This document shows, one piece after another, positions 33,098 through 42,213 of a DNA stretch of 64,000 nucleotides. The stretch's first letter is position 1. Every line of letters begins with the position of its first letter. The translations under genes were made by a program, and so were the position numbers. The notes under the pieces are model-generated. The model saw nothing but the letters and a program-made list of their open reading frames with translations. It did not search any database and was not told the origin of the DNA. The stretch comes from Bacteroidota bacterium (GTDB lineage: Bacteria > Bacteroidota > Bacteroidia > Bacteroidales > F082), in contig JAHIUX010000064.1 of the NCBI GenBank assembly GCA_018816765.1, positions 19,564 to 83,563 on the forward strand. Direction: 5' to 3'.

Positions 33098-33724
33098 ATG
33101 AAACCAATTATTGTTGCCCTGTTGCTGATGATCAGCCTTGGGCTTAGCGCACAAAACAAATCTGAAACCCTTGTCCTGATCAAAACCGAATACGGAAATA
33201 TCACTGCCAAGCTTTACAACGACACGCCCAAGCACCGCGATAACTTCATCAAACTCATCCAGCAGGCGTGGTACAATGGCTCGCCTTTTCACCGTGTGAT
33301 CAACAATTTCATGATTCAGGGTGGTGGAAATGCAAAAGGAACCAGCGATCCGGGCTACCAGATCGATGCTGAATTCCTGCCCAAATACATCCATAAAAAA
33401 GGCGCCCTCGCAGCCGCCCGCATGCCTGACCAGGTGAATCCTGCAAAAAAATCATCCGGCTCACAGTTCTATATCGTGCAGGGACAGAAGTACAACGAAA
33501 AAAACCTGCAAATGATGTCGGCACGTACCGGTTTCAAATACACCCCCCAGCAAATGCGGGCCTATGCCGAAATTGGCGGAACCCCTCATCTTGATGGTGA
33601 ATATACCATCTTTGGCGAAGTTGTCGATGGCCTCGATGTCATCGATAAAATTGCAGCGGTGAAAACTGGTCCCGGCGACAAACCCATCAATGATGTTAAG
33701 ATGACCATCGAGATTCTCGAATAA
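33098..33724 (+). CDS. Exported cyclophilin-type peptidyl-prolyl isomerase
   Basis: Encodes 208 residues from MKPIIVALLLMISLG. Signal peptide residues 1-18 end in LSAQ. Cyclophilin motifs follow: FHRVINNFMIQGG near 65, SSGSQFYIVQGQ near 122 and HLDGEYTIFGEVVDGLDVID near 165. The insertion between residues 130 and 160 (KNLQMMSARTGFKYTPQQMRAY) is common in Bacteroidota homologues. It would assist folding of exported proteins. Followed 14 bp later by pheS. Confidence 0.93.
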   Translation: MKPIIVALLLMISLGLSAQNKSETLVLIKTEYGNITAKLYNDTPKHRDNFIKLIQQAWYNGSPFHRVINNFMIQGGGNAKGTSDPGYQIDAEFLPKYIHKKGALAAARMPDQVNPAKKSSGSQFYIVQGQKYNEKNLQMMSARTGFKYTPQQMRAYAEIGGTPHLDGEYTIFGEVVDGLDVIDKIAAVKTGPGDKPINDVKMTIEILE

Positions 33725-33738
33725 TCAGACCCAAACAC

Positions 33739-34761
33739 ATGACACTGAAGGAAACCATTGCCGCTATGCTTGCCGAGGTGCAGGCCTTTCAGGCTGAAAA
33801 CACGGACCAACTCGAGGCGTTCCGCATCAAATACCTGAGTAAAAAAGGACTGATCCCCGGTTTGTTTGCCGAATTTAAACACGTGTTGCCCGAAGAGCGC
33901 AAAGCCATGGGGGTGTTGTTGAATGAGCTGAAAGACAAGGCACAGGAGCGTCTTGATGCATTCAGGGAACTGAATACTACCGATGAAACCAGCACACAAC
34001 GGCTCGATCTTAGCCTTCCATCAGGCGAGGCAGGCGGTGCACGTCACCCCATTTCGCTTGTCAGAAACCAGATCAACGGCATTTTTAAACGGCTTGGTTT
34101 TATCATCAGCGAAGGCCCTGAAATTGAAGATGATTTCCATAATTTTACCGCACTGAATTTTCCTGAAGAGCACCCGGCACGTGATATGCAGGATACCTTT
34201 TTTCTGCACAAAAATCCCGATGTAGCCCTGCGTACACACACTTCCAGCGTGCAGGTGCGCGTGATGGAAGCCGGAAAACTGCCCATCCGCATCATTGCCC
34301 CGGGAAGGGTTTTCCGCAACGAAGCCATCTCGGCCCGTGCCCACTGCATCTTCCACCAGGTCGAAGGATTATACATCGACAAGGATGTTTCGTTTGCCGA
34401 CCTGAAACAGACCCTCTACTATTTCGCCCAGGAACTCTTTGGTCCGGAAACGAAAATCAGGTTCAGGCCCTCCTATTTCCCGTTTACCGAAACCTCGGCC
34501 GAAATGGATGTTTCGTGCAATATCTGTGGCGGAAAAGGATGCAACATTTGCAAATACAGCGGATGGGTCGAAATCCTCGGCTGCGGAATGGTCGATCCCA
34601 ATGTGTTGGAAGCCTGTAACATCGACAGCAATATGTATACGGGTTTTGCCTTTGGCATGGGCATCGAGCGCATCACCATGATGAAATACCAGATCAACGA
34701 CCTGCGCCTGTTTTTCGAGAACGACATCCGCTTCCTGAAACAGTTCGAGTCAGCCATCTGA
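33739..34761 (+). CDS. pheS: Phenylalanyl-tRNA synthetase alpha subunit
   Basis: Encodes 340 residues. N-terminal coiled coil (1-85), then class II motifs: FHNFTALNFPEEHPARDMQDTFFL near 135 (motif 1 region), HTSSVQVRVME, FRNEAISARAHCIFHQVEGLYID near 195 (motif 2) and GFAFGMGIERITMMKY near 300 (motif 3). It charges tRNA-Phe together with PheT, whose gene is not in the window. Confidence 0.96.
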   Translation: MTLKETIAAMLAEVQAFQAENTDQLEAFRIKYLSKKGLIPGLFAEFKHVLPEERKAMGVLLNELKDKAQERLDAFRELNTTDETSTQRLDLSLPSGEAGGARHPISLVRNQINGIFKRLGFIISEGPEIEDDFHNFTALNFPEEHPARDMQDTFFLHKNPDVALRTHTSSVQVRVMEAGKLPIRIIAPGRVFRNEAISARAHCIFHQVEGLYIDKDVSFADLKQTLYYFAQELFGPETKIRFRPSYFPFTETSAEMDVSCNICGGKGCNICKYSGWVEILGCGMVDPNVLEACNIDSNMYTGFAFGMGIERITMMKYQINDLRLFFENDIRFLKQFESAI

Positions 34762-34774
34762 CCGAAAGGGTCAG
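34758..34774 (+). terminator. Weak terminator after pheS
   Basis: A short CTGACC/GGTCAG hairpin with 5-base loop overlaps the pheS stop and is followed by TTTAGCTTTT. Confidence 0.4.
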
Positions 34775-34797
34775 TTTAGCTTTTCACAAACAAAACA

Positions 34798-36219
34798 TCA
34801 ACAGGTGAGCAGCTTGATGGTGTTCGAATAGCCTTTTTCCCACACCGGTGAACTCAGCACATTAATCAGCAACATGCCTGGTTTGATCAGGTTTTCGTTC
34901 AGCAGCCGTGTCCGCATCATTTCGAAATAATGTCCCGGGTCGTTTACCGAGTCGTCGTAAAATGCAGTTACACCCCACAATAGGCTAAGCTGACAAAGCA
35001 CATACCGGCTCGAGGTGAACACGAACACAGCCGCCCTGGGCCGGTGTCCCGATAAGCGCAGGGCCGAATATCCTGAATGTGAAATGACCAGTATGGCTTC
35101 AGCCTGCGTCTGGCGTGCCATCTCACAGGCGTTGTACAATACCGAATCGCTGATGAACCTGATGTCGCCTGCATCGGTTGGCGGACTTTGCTGGTAATAA
35201 ATGGCTTCGTAATCTTCTATTTCGGAGAGTATGGTTTCCATGGTGGCCACTGTTTCCACAGGATATTTCCCCACCGAGGTCTCTCCGCTAAGCATCAGGG
35301 CGTCGGCGCCATCGAGCACCGAGTTGGCCACATCGTTTACCTCGGCACGGGTGGGCCTGATGTTGTCAATCATGCCTTCCATCATCTGTGTGGCCACGAT
35401 TACGGGCCGGCCGGCTTTCAGGCATGACCTGATGATGCGTTTCTGAATCATCGGCACGGTTTGTAATGGCATTTCAACACCCAGGTCGCCCCGGGCGATC
35501 ATCACGGCATCCGTTTCGCGGATGATTTCCTCCATATGCTGCACCGCCTGTGGCTTCTCAATTTTGGCGATAATGCGTGGTTTGAAGCCACCCTGATGTG
35601 CCTCGATGCGTTGGCGCAGGTATCTGATGTCGGCCGCCGAGCGCACAAACGACAAGGCCAGCCAGTGAATTTCGTGCTGCAGGATAAATGCAAGGTCCTG
35701 GTGGTCTTTCTCTGTAAGCGAGGGCAACGACACCCGCGTTTCGGGCAGGTTGACCCCTTTGCGCGGATACAATAAGCCGCCATTGACACTTTCGAGCATG
35801 ACCTCATCCTGATGGTTCGACGACAGCACCTTGAACGCCAGCTTCCCGTCGTCGACGAGAATCTGTTCACCCACCTTCACATCGGTTGCAAAGGCGTCGT
35901 AGCTGATGTAGACTTTGTGCGCATCGCCGGTGATCATTTTTGTGCTGAAAATAATCCTGTCGCCCGGGGCAAGTGTTACCGGTGCATGGGTAATTTCGCC
36001 CAGCCTGATCTTTGGTCCCTGCAAATCAGCCATGATAGCAACAGAACCGCCGGTTTCGCGGTTGATTTCGTGTATGATAGTGATCACCTTCAGGTGGTCT
36101 TCATGGCTTCCGTGTGAGAAGTTGAGCCGGCAAACATCGAGGCCGGCAGCAATCATGCGCTGCAGGGTCGCCTTATCGGACGATGCAGGTCCGATGGTGG
36201 CAATGATTTTTGTCTTCAT
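34798..36219 (-). CDS. pyk: Pyruvate kinase
   Basis: Encodes 473 residues. Signatures in order: TIGPASSDKATLQRMIAAGLDVCRLNFSHG near residue 8, MADLQGPKIRLGEI, IIAKIEKPQAV near 215, MIARGDLGVEMP near 240, VIVATQMMEGM near 272 and DGADALMLSGETSVGKYPVE near 302. The C-terminal domain is complete (AILVISHSGYSALRLSGHRP). It makes pyruvate and ATP from PEP and ADP. Last gene in the acpP-fabF-rnc unit, 8 bp after the preceding gene. Confidence 0.97.
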   Translation of the reverse strand: MKTKIIATIGPASSDKATLQRMIAAGLDVCRLNFSHGSHEDHLKVITIIHEINRETGGSVAIMADLQGPKIRLGEITHAPVTLAPGDRIIFSTKMITGDAHKVYISYDAFATDVKVGEQILVDDGKLAFKVLSSNHQDEVMLESVNGGLLYPRKGVNLPETRVSLPSLTEKDHQDLAFILQHEIHWLALSFVRSAADIRYLRQRIEAHQGGFKPRIIAKIEKPQAVQHMEEIIRETDAVMIARGDLGVEMPLQTVPMIQKRIIRSCLKAGRPVIVATQMMEGMIDNIRPTRAEVNDVANSVLDGADALMLSGETSVGKYPVETVATMETILSEIEDYEAIYYQQSPPTDAGDIRFISDSVLYNACEMARQTQAEAILVISHSGYSALRLSGHRPRAAVFVFTSSRYVLCQLSLLWGVTAFYDDSVNDPGHYFEMMRTRLLNENLIKPGMLLINVLSSPVWEKGYSNTIKLLTC

Positions 36220-36227
36220 CTGAAGGC

Positions 36228-36707
36228 TTAGTTTTTGTGTTGGCGTTTCTGTTGCTTCTTCAGGGTGCTCAGCTCATGAAATTCCACTTCTTCGAGCATC
36301 ACATCAACCTGTTTGTGCTTGCTCAAATCAAGCTGATAGGCAAGCTGCACCTGCGGAATGCTTCGCAATGTATTGAGAATCTGCGTGAGGCGTGCCTCAT
36401 TGATGCGGTTGCGAATGATCAGAAAATAATCGGTGCGCAAGGGAAGGCTGAGCAATAAATTGCCTTCGCTGTTGTTGGCAATCAGGTTGAAGATGTTTTG
36501 GTTTTCGCCCTCATCAAAATAGTAAAACGAAAAACTGAGGTCGCCAAAGGTGTCGGCCTTTAACAGGTCGTCGCGCCGGCTCAGCTCGAGGCCCAGTTTA
36601 TCATTGATGTGCCAGGCAAGGGCATAGTCTTTCCCTGTCGAGCTGATGCAGATAACAATCAGATCGTCAAAGGGATCTACCTTGATGACGTTTTTCTTTG
36701 CTGCCAC
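36228..36707 (-). CDS. IPExxxVDY-family protein (by synteny)
   Basis: Encodes 159 residues, acidic to basic toward the end (KKQQKRQHKN). No catalytic motif. The position between rnc and pyk is where Bacteroidota carry the IPExxxVDY family, and the segment RSIPQVQLAYQLDL corresponds loosely to the eponymous motif, with Gln for Glu. The family assignment is thus an inference from order and weak similarity. Function unknown. Confidence 0.75.
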   Translation of the reverse strand: MAAKKNVIKVDPFDDLIVICISSTGKDYALAWHINDKLGLELSRRDDLLKADTFGDLSFSFYYFDEGENQNIFNLIANNSEGNLLLSLPLRTDYFLIIRNRINEARLTQILNTLRSIPQVQLAYQLDLSKHKQVDVMLEEVEFHELSTLKKQQKRQHKN

Positions 36708-36774
36708 GTTAAAGTTTTTGCTAAGATACGAAAAAGCGTGTGGATTTCTTTTAGAATGCCAGGCAAGTCAATTT

Positions 36775-37503
36775 TCAGGATTGATCGGTGCGGATGACCT
36801 GCAGTGTTTTTTCGGCAGCCATCTGTTCGGCTCCCTTGATCGAAAAGTCCTGTCCCTTGGCATGGGGGACACCGTCAAGGTGAATCTCGACCAGGTATTG
36901 TTTTTTATAGCCTTCACCGAGTTCGCTGATGACCCTGAATTCGATCGGAATTTTTTCTTTTTGAGCCCACTCGATCAGCCTGCTTTTGGGATTGCTTTCG
37001 CTTTTTTCGAGTGCATCGAGGTCGATGTGGGTAGCCACAATGCGGTCGATGAGCACCTTATGGGTGAAGTTATAGCCTTTGTCGAGGTAAAGTGCGCCGA
37101 TGAAGGCTTCAAAGGCATCGCCGCTGGCCGAGCGAAACTGGCTTTTGGTGTCCTTGGCCGTCAGCACAAGGTCGTCGAGACCGAGCTTCTGCGATAGCTT
37201 ATTCAGTGAGTTCCGGCTCACGATGCGGGCGCGCATCTCGGTAAGGAAGCCTTCGTTTTTGTAGGGAAATTTCTTAAACAGAAAATCAGCAACCGTTGCG
37301 CTCAGGATGGCGTCGCCCAGAAACTCCAGGCGTTCGTTGCTGATTTTGTATCCATTGATGGTTTCATTGGCCGCCGATTTGTGACGGAATGCCAATTGAT
37401 ATAGAAAAATATTTCCGGGATAAAACCCGAAAATGTTTTTCAGTGTTTTTGCCAATGCTTTATCGGCAGAAAATAGTGCCTTAACCTTACTCCTAAGAAC
37501 CAA
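36775..37503 (-). CDS. rnc: Ribonuclease III
   Basis: Encodes 242 residues. The RNase III signature ERLEFLGDAILSATV lies near residue 57, with downstream catalytic E in SGDAFEAFIGALYLD near 130. A double-stranded RNA-binding domain fills residues about 165-240 (LIEWAQKEKIPIEFRVI, KGAEQMAAEKTLQVI). It processes rRNA precursors and dsRNA. Starts 12 bp after the fabF stop. Confidence 0.96.
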   Translation of the reverse strand: MVLRSKVKALFSADKALAKTLKNIFGFYPGNIFLYQLAFRHKSAANETINGYKISNERLEFLGDAILSATVADFLFKKFPYKNEGFLTEMRARIVSRNSLNKLSQKLGLDDLVLTAKDTKSQFRSASGDAFEAFIGALYLDKGYNFTHKVLIDRIVATHIDLDALEKSESNPKSRLIEWAQKEKIPIEFRVISELGEGYKKQYLVEIHLDGVPHAKGQDFSIKGAEQMAAEKTLQVIRTDQS

Positions 37504-37515
37504 GGTGTTCTTTGT

Positions 37516-38769
37516 TTACGGGATAAATTTCCTGAATATGATTGAGGCATTATGCCCGCCAAATCCAAAGGTGTTGCTCAGGGCTGTGGTAACCTCACGG
37601 TGCCGGGCTTTGTTAAAGGTAAAGTCGAGTTTCGGGTCAATCTCCGGATCATCGGTGAAGTGATTGATGGTTGGTGGCACCAGGTTGTTGTTGATGGCCA
37701 ATACTGTAGCAATGGCTTCAACCACACCGGCACCGCCGAGCAGGTGACCTGTCATCGATTTTGTTGAATTGATGCTGATGTTGTAGGCGTGTTCGCCAAA
37801 CAGCTTAACAATTGCCTGGGGCTCAGAGATGTCGCCAAGTGGGGTCGAAGTGCCGTGGGTGTTGATGTGCTGAATCTCTTCTGGTTTCAATCCGGCATCT
37901 TCAAGCGCACGTTTCATGCTCAGGTATGCGCCATAGCCTTCGGGATGAGGCGAAGTCATGTGGTTGGCATCGGCCGAAAGACCACCGCCAATGACTTCAG
38001 CATAGATTTTTGCACCCCTGGCAAGGGCGTGTTCCATTTCTTCGAAGACCATACCGCCACCGCCTTCACCCATCACAAAGCCATCACGGTCCTTATCAAA
38101 AGGCCTTGAAGCTGTTTTGGGATCATCGTTGCGTGTCGAAATGGCATGCATGCCGTTGAAGCCCCCAACGCCAGATTCGCTGATAGCCGCTTCTGAACCT
38201 CCGGCAACAAAGGCAACTGCTTTGCCAAGCCGGATATACATCAGCGCATCAATCAATGCATTGGCCGATGAAGCACAGGCCGACACAGTGGCAAAGTTGG
38301 GACCCCTGAAACCGTACTTTATCGAAATATGACCTGCCGTGATGTCGGCAATCATCTTGGGGATAAAGAACGGGTTAAAACGTGGGGTGCCGTCGCCCGA
38401 CACAAAACTGACCACTTCTTCATACAAGGTCGAAAGTCCCCCAATTCCTGAAGACCAGATAACCCCTACCTGATCAAAGTCCGCATGCTCTTTGCTCAGC
38501 CCGGAATCTGCAATGGCCTGATCGGCCGAGATCATACCGAACTGTGCAAAGAGGTCGTATTTGCGTACTTCCTTGCGGTCAAAATATTTTGTCCAATCGT
38601 AGTTTTTGACCTCGCAGGCAAAATGGGTCTTGAACTTGGAGGTGTCAAAGCGGGTAATATCAGCTGCGCCACTCACTCCGTTAACAAGCGAATCCCAATA
38701 ATCGGAAACATTATCGCCTATTGGGGTAATGGCTCCCAAGCCGGTTACTACTACTCGTTTTAGCTCCAT
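37516..38769 (-). CDS. fabF: 3-oxoacyl-ACP synthase II
   Basis: Encodes 417 residues. The thiolase-fold triad is visible: Cys in VSACASSANAL near residue 164, His in NTHGTSTPLGD near 305 and His in KSMTGHLLGGAG near 341. It condenses malonyl-ACP with acyl-ACP in fatty acid elongation. Lies 17 bp after acpP, whose product is its substrate carrier. Confidence 0.97.
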   Translation of the reverse strand: MELKRVVVTGLGAITPIGDNVSDYWDSLVNGVSGAADITRFDTSKFKTHFACEVKNYDWTKYFDRKEVRKYDLFAQFGMISADQAIADSGLSKEHADFDQVGVIWSSGIGGLSTLYEEVVSFVSGDGTPRFNPFFIPKMIADITAGHISIKYGFRGPNFATVSACASSANALIDALMYIRLGKAVAFVAGGSEAAISESGVGGFNGMHAISTRNDDPKTASRPFDKDRDGFVMGEGGGGMVFEEMEHALARGAKIYAEVIGGGLSADANHMTSPHPEGYGAYLSMKRALEDAGLKPEEIQHINTHGTSTPLGDISEPQAIVKLFGEHAYNISINSTKSMTGHLLGGAGVVEAIATVLAINNNLVPPTINHFTDDPEIDPKLDFTFNKARHREVTTALSNTFGFGGHNASIIFRKFIP

Positions 38770-38786
38770 AAATAAAGGTGGTTTTC

Positions 38787-39023
38787 TTAGCTTTTGTTTT
38801 CCTCGATGTACCTGATGGCATCACCAACAGTTCCGATTTTTTCTGCCTGATCATCAGGAATGGCCAGGTTGAACTCTTTTTCAAATTCCATGATCAGCTC
38901 AACAGTATCCAATGAGTCGGCGCCCAGGTCGTTGGTGAAGCTGGCTTCGTTAGTAACTTCGCCCGGCTCAACGCCTAGCTTATCAACGATAATAGAAACA
39001 ATTTTGTCTTTAATTTCTGACAT
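38787..39023 (-). CDS. acpP: Acyl carrier protein
   Basis: Encodes 78 residues. The phosphopantetheine attachment site is the serine in [20 protein letters not shown] near residue 38. Acidic, four-helix pattern of normal length. First gene of the five-gene unit ending in pyk. An imperfect -7 element (CGTACTTTGCA) lies about 30 bp upstream. Confidence 0.98.
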   Translation of the reverse strand: MSEIKDKIVSIIVDKLGVEPGEVTNEASFTNDLGADSLDTVELIMEFEKEFNLAIPDDQAEKIGTVGDAIRYIEENKS

Positions 39024-39496
39024 AACTTTAATTTTTTAGTTAAACAGGCTGCAAAGTACGCTATTAAATGAAAAAAAAACAAACAATTCTTAAAAAATTG
39101 ATTAACAGTCAGTATAACATTGGCAGGGCCAATATTTTACCATCATGATCCCCTTCAGGCAACAGGCGCCAAGCTGTGCAAAATTAATCCATTTTTAAAA
39201 CCCACACCATTTTTTGTTCACGAGGGTTCCGACAACGACACAAAGTGGTTTGTTTCACCCCTGCAAGCACGTTTATACACTGGCTCACCCACGATTGTTC
39301 CGGAGCCACAGCCTCCTATTATTAAGGTGCACACACCTCCCCATGGCCAGCATTTTTATTCGACAACGCCCGTCATAGCTGTAAATGATTCATTTTCCGG
39401 GTGTTTACCATAAGGTGTGTTGCTGGTTTCCGAAGGTGTCCTGAGCGAATTCTGCTGGCATCATCCAACATTTTTCGTGGGCTGTCGTTATTGTGT
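39024..39496. other. Long intergenic region between acpP and topA, no gene seen
   Basis: About 530 bp separate the divergent acpP and topA start codons. The only open frames (for example 39120-39413) lack any protein-like composition or start context. The region should hold both promoters; no riboswitch-like fold or repeat was recognised. Confidence 0.5.
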
Positions 39497-39504
39497 TACT
39501 TTTG
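39497..39504 (+). promoter_or_regulatory. Predicted -7 element TACTTTTG of topA
   Basis: Exact TAnnTTTG match 49 bp upstream of the chosen topA ATG; it also lies downstream of alternative longer starts, which argues against them. Confidence 0.6.
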
Positions 39505-39553
39505 CACCGTTTTTCGAAGCATTGATTATGAACGCCAAAAGAAAGGGAAACTG

Positions 39554-41878
39554 ATGACGAAAAATCTTGTAATTGTTGAATCTCCGGCCAAAGCCAAAAC
39601 CATCGAAGGATTTTTAGGAAACGATTTTCTGGTAAAATCGAGCTATGGCCATGTGATGGATCTGAACAAGACACAACTTGGTGTTGACATCGAAAACGGG
39701 TTTGAACCGCAGTATGAGGTGTCGCCCGACAAGAAAAAACTGATCGCCGAGCTGAAGAAATTGGCCAAAGATGCTGAAATGGTTTGGCTGGCATCGGACG
39801 AGGACCGCGAAGGAGAAGCGATCTCGTTTCACCTGTTCAAGGCGCTTGGACTCAAAGAAGCACACACAAAACGCATTGTGTTTCACGAAATTACCAAAAC
39901 TGCCATCACAAGGGCCATCGAAAACCCACGTGACATTGATTACCACCTGGTATGGGCCCAACAGGCACGCCGTGTGCTCGACCGCCTTGTTGGCTATGAG
40001 CTTTCACCGCTGCTGTGGAAAAAGGTGAAACCATCACTTTCGGCTGGACGCGTGCAGTCAGTTGCCGTTCGCCTCATCGTCGAGCGCGAAGAAGAAATCA
40101 AACAGTTCGAAGTCAGTTCGGCCTTTCGGATCACTGCCGTGCTCAACATCTCCATCGATGGTACGCAGTATCAGGTAAATGCCGAACTTCCCGAACGTTT
40201 CGACGACCGCGACAAAGCCCTGGCATTCCTCGAATCATGCAAAGGAGCCGCCTACACCATTCAATCGGTCGAGAAAAAACCGGCAAAAAAATCACCGGCA
40301 CCGCCATTCACTACCTCCACCCTGCAGCAGGAAGCCAGCCGCAAGCTTGGCTACTCGGTGGCCAATACCATGCGCATCGCCCAGCAGCTTTACGAGTCGG
40401 GGAAAATCACCTATATGCGTACCGACTCGGTGAACCTTTCCGACCTGGCCCTGCATATGGCCAAAGAGGTTGTTACCCGGCAATACGGTGCTCAATACGT
40501 GAAAACCAGGCGCTTTGCCACCAAGACCAAAGGTGCCCAGGAAGCCCACGAAGCCATCAGGCCTACCTATATGGAAAAACAATCCATCACCGGTAGCGCT
40601 GAGGAGAAAAAACTTTACGACCTCATCTGGAAACGCACCCTGGCTTCACAGATGGCCGATGCCGAACTGGAGAAAACCACCGTGAGTATCCTTGTTTCGA
40701 CAAATAATAAACAGCTGATTGCCAGTGGCGAAGTCATCCTCTTTGATGGTTTTCTGAAGGTTTATTTCGAAGGAACCGACGATGAAAACGGTGACGAAAG
40801 CCAGACAATACTGCCCCCACTGAACGCAGGCATGGCGCTTATGCTCAGGGAAATGACCGCACAGGAACGATTTACCCGTCATCCGGCACGCTACACCGAA
40901 GCCAGCCTTGTGAAAAAGATGGAAGAACTCGGCATCGGCCGCCCCTCAACCTATGCCCCGACCATTTCGACTATACAGAAACGCGAATATGTGGTCAAGG
41001 AAGACCGTCCTGGCGTGGTGCGTCAATACCAGGTTCTCACCCTGGTCAACGATCAGATCAAAGAAAAGACCGCCAATGAAAATACAGGTTTCGAGAAATC
41101 AAAGCTCTTTCCAACCGATATTGGCACCCTGGTGAACCGCTTCCTTTGCCAGTATTTCGACAGCATCATCGACTATAACTTCACGGCCAACGTTGAGAAG
41201 GAATTCGATGAAATTGCCGATGGCCGCAAGGAGTGGAACCTGATGATCAAGGAATTTTACGGTCCCTTCCACCTCAAAATTGAAAACACCCTTGAAAACG
41301 CAGGTAAGTTCAGTGGAGAAAAACTCCTGGGTGTTGATCCTGTCACCGGGAAAAATGTGTTCGTGAAAGTAGGCCGTTTCGGTCCCATCGTGCAGCTTGG
41401 TGATACCGAATCGGAGGAGAAACCCCGTTTTGCCAGCCTCAAAAAAACCCAGTCGCTCGATACCATCAGCCTGGCTGAAGCCCTCGACCTGTTCAGCTTC
41501 CCGCGGCTCCTTGGCGAATTTGAAGGCAGTGAAGTGAGCGTTGCTTTGGGACGTTTCGGCCCGTATGTGAAACACAACAACTTGTTTTTCAGCCTGCTGA
41601 AAACCGATGATCCGGTTGAAATCAGCATCGAAAGGGCCATTGAACTCATCGAAAACAAACGTAACAAAGACGAGCAAAGCCTGATTAAAGAGTTTGATGC
41701 CCAGCCTGAGCTGAAGGTGCTCAACGGCCGCTACGGACCCTACATCAGCTTCAACAAAAAGAACTTCAAGATTCCGAAAGGCACCGATCCTGCCGGCCTT
41801 ACACTGGAAGCCTGCATGGCCATCGTGGATGATCCGGCCAACGCACCCAAGAAAAAGTTTGTCAGAAAAAAGAAATAA
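39554..41878 (+). CDS. topA: DNA topoisomerase I
   Basis: Encodes 774 residues from MTKNLVIVESPAKAKTIEGFLG (Toprim). ASDEDREGEAISFHL near residue 80 supplies the acidic metal site, and the active tyrosine lies in GKITYMRTDSVNLS near 285. GIGRPSTYAPTISTI near 462 is the type IA signature. The C-terminal part has no four-cysteine zinc fingers but several GRFGPY / GRYGPYI repeats (near 600, 660 and 720), as usual in Bacteroidota, and a Lys-rich end. It relaxes negative supercoils. Confidence 0.97.
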   Translation: MTKNLVIVESPAKAKTIEGFLGNDFLVKSSYGHVMDLNKTQLGVDIENGFEPQYEVSPDKKKLIAELKKLAKDAEMVWLASDEDREGEAISFHLFKALGLKEAHTKRIVFHEITKTAITRAIENPRDIDYHLVWAQQARRVLDRLVGYELSPLLWKKVKPSLSAGRVQSVAVRLIVEREEEIKQFEVSSAFRITAVLNISIDGTQYQVNAELPERFDDRDKALAFLESCKGAAYTIQSVEKKPAKKSPAPPFTTSTLQQEASRKLGYSVANTMRIAQQLYESGKITYMRTDSVNLSDLALHMAKEVVTRQYGAQYVKTRRFATKTKGAQEAHEAIRPTYMEKQSITGSAEEKKLYDLIWKRTLASQMADAELEKTTVSILVSTNNKQLIASGEVILFDGFLKVYFEGTDDENGDESQTILPPLNAGMALMLREMTAQERFTRHPARYTEASLVKKMEELGIGRPSTYAPTISTIQKREYVVKEDRPGVVRQYQVLTLVNDQIKEKTANENTGFEKSKLFPTDIGTLVNRFLCQYFDSIIDYNFTANVEKEFDEIADGRKEWNLMIKEFYGPFHLKIENTLENAGKFSGEKLLGVDPVTGKNVFVKVGRFGPIVQLGDTESEEKPRFASLKKTQSLDTISLAEALDLFSFPRLLGEFEGSEVSVALGRFGPYVKHNNLFFSLLKTDDPVEISIERAIELIENKRNKDEQSLIKEFDAQPELKVLNGRYGPYISFNKKNFKIPKGTDPAGLTLEACMAIVDDPANAPKKKFVRKKK

Positions 41879-41904
41879 CCACCTGGTTTAATGGTTTTCA
41901 CCGG

Positions 41905-41931
41905 AAACGGCTCCCTCAACAGGAGCCGTTT
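41905..41931 (+). terminator. Terminator of topA
   Basis: Perfect arms AAACGGCTCC and GGAGCCGTTT with a 7-base loop and continuing T run, 26 bp after the topA stop. Confidence 0.9.
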
Positions 41932-42023
41932 TTGTGTGCTTCTCAGGCAATAACAGCCTTGTTCATTTTATTCAACCCAAATTTATCTGTAGGAGGCCTG
42001 AAAAGCCGAACTATCTGGTTTTG

Positions 42024-42126
42024 TTTGGATAATCAACGACTTATCGGTAGTTTTATGTCTGCCCTGACGAACAGTACAACACGCTTTAGTCGATTATGCA
42101 TTCCTACCGCATGGACTGAATCCAAA
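42024..42126 (+). other. Possible structured element in intergenic region
   Basis: Between topA and the next gene (335 bp without a gene) a nested pairing is possible: outer TTTGGAT (42024-42030) with ATCCAAA (42120-42126), inner CGGTAG with CTACCG (about 42105-42110). This could be a small RNA or leader, or chance. Confidence 0.25.
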
Positions 42127-42213
42127 TAACTTCTTCATCGAAGTTTATTGTCTGCTGCAACAACATATTGTCTTTTTCGTAATTTCGCCCATATTTAACT
42201 GACAAAACCCGCA

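Noticed and set aside
39120..39413. Open frame of 97 codons between acpP and topA
   Set aside because: No promoter-start relation, His/Pro-rich chance composition, no recognised motif, and it lies in the shared promoter region of two divergent genes.
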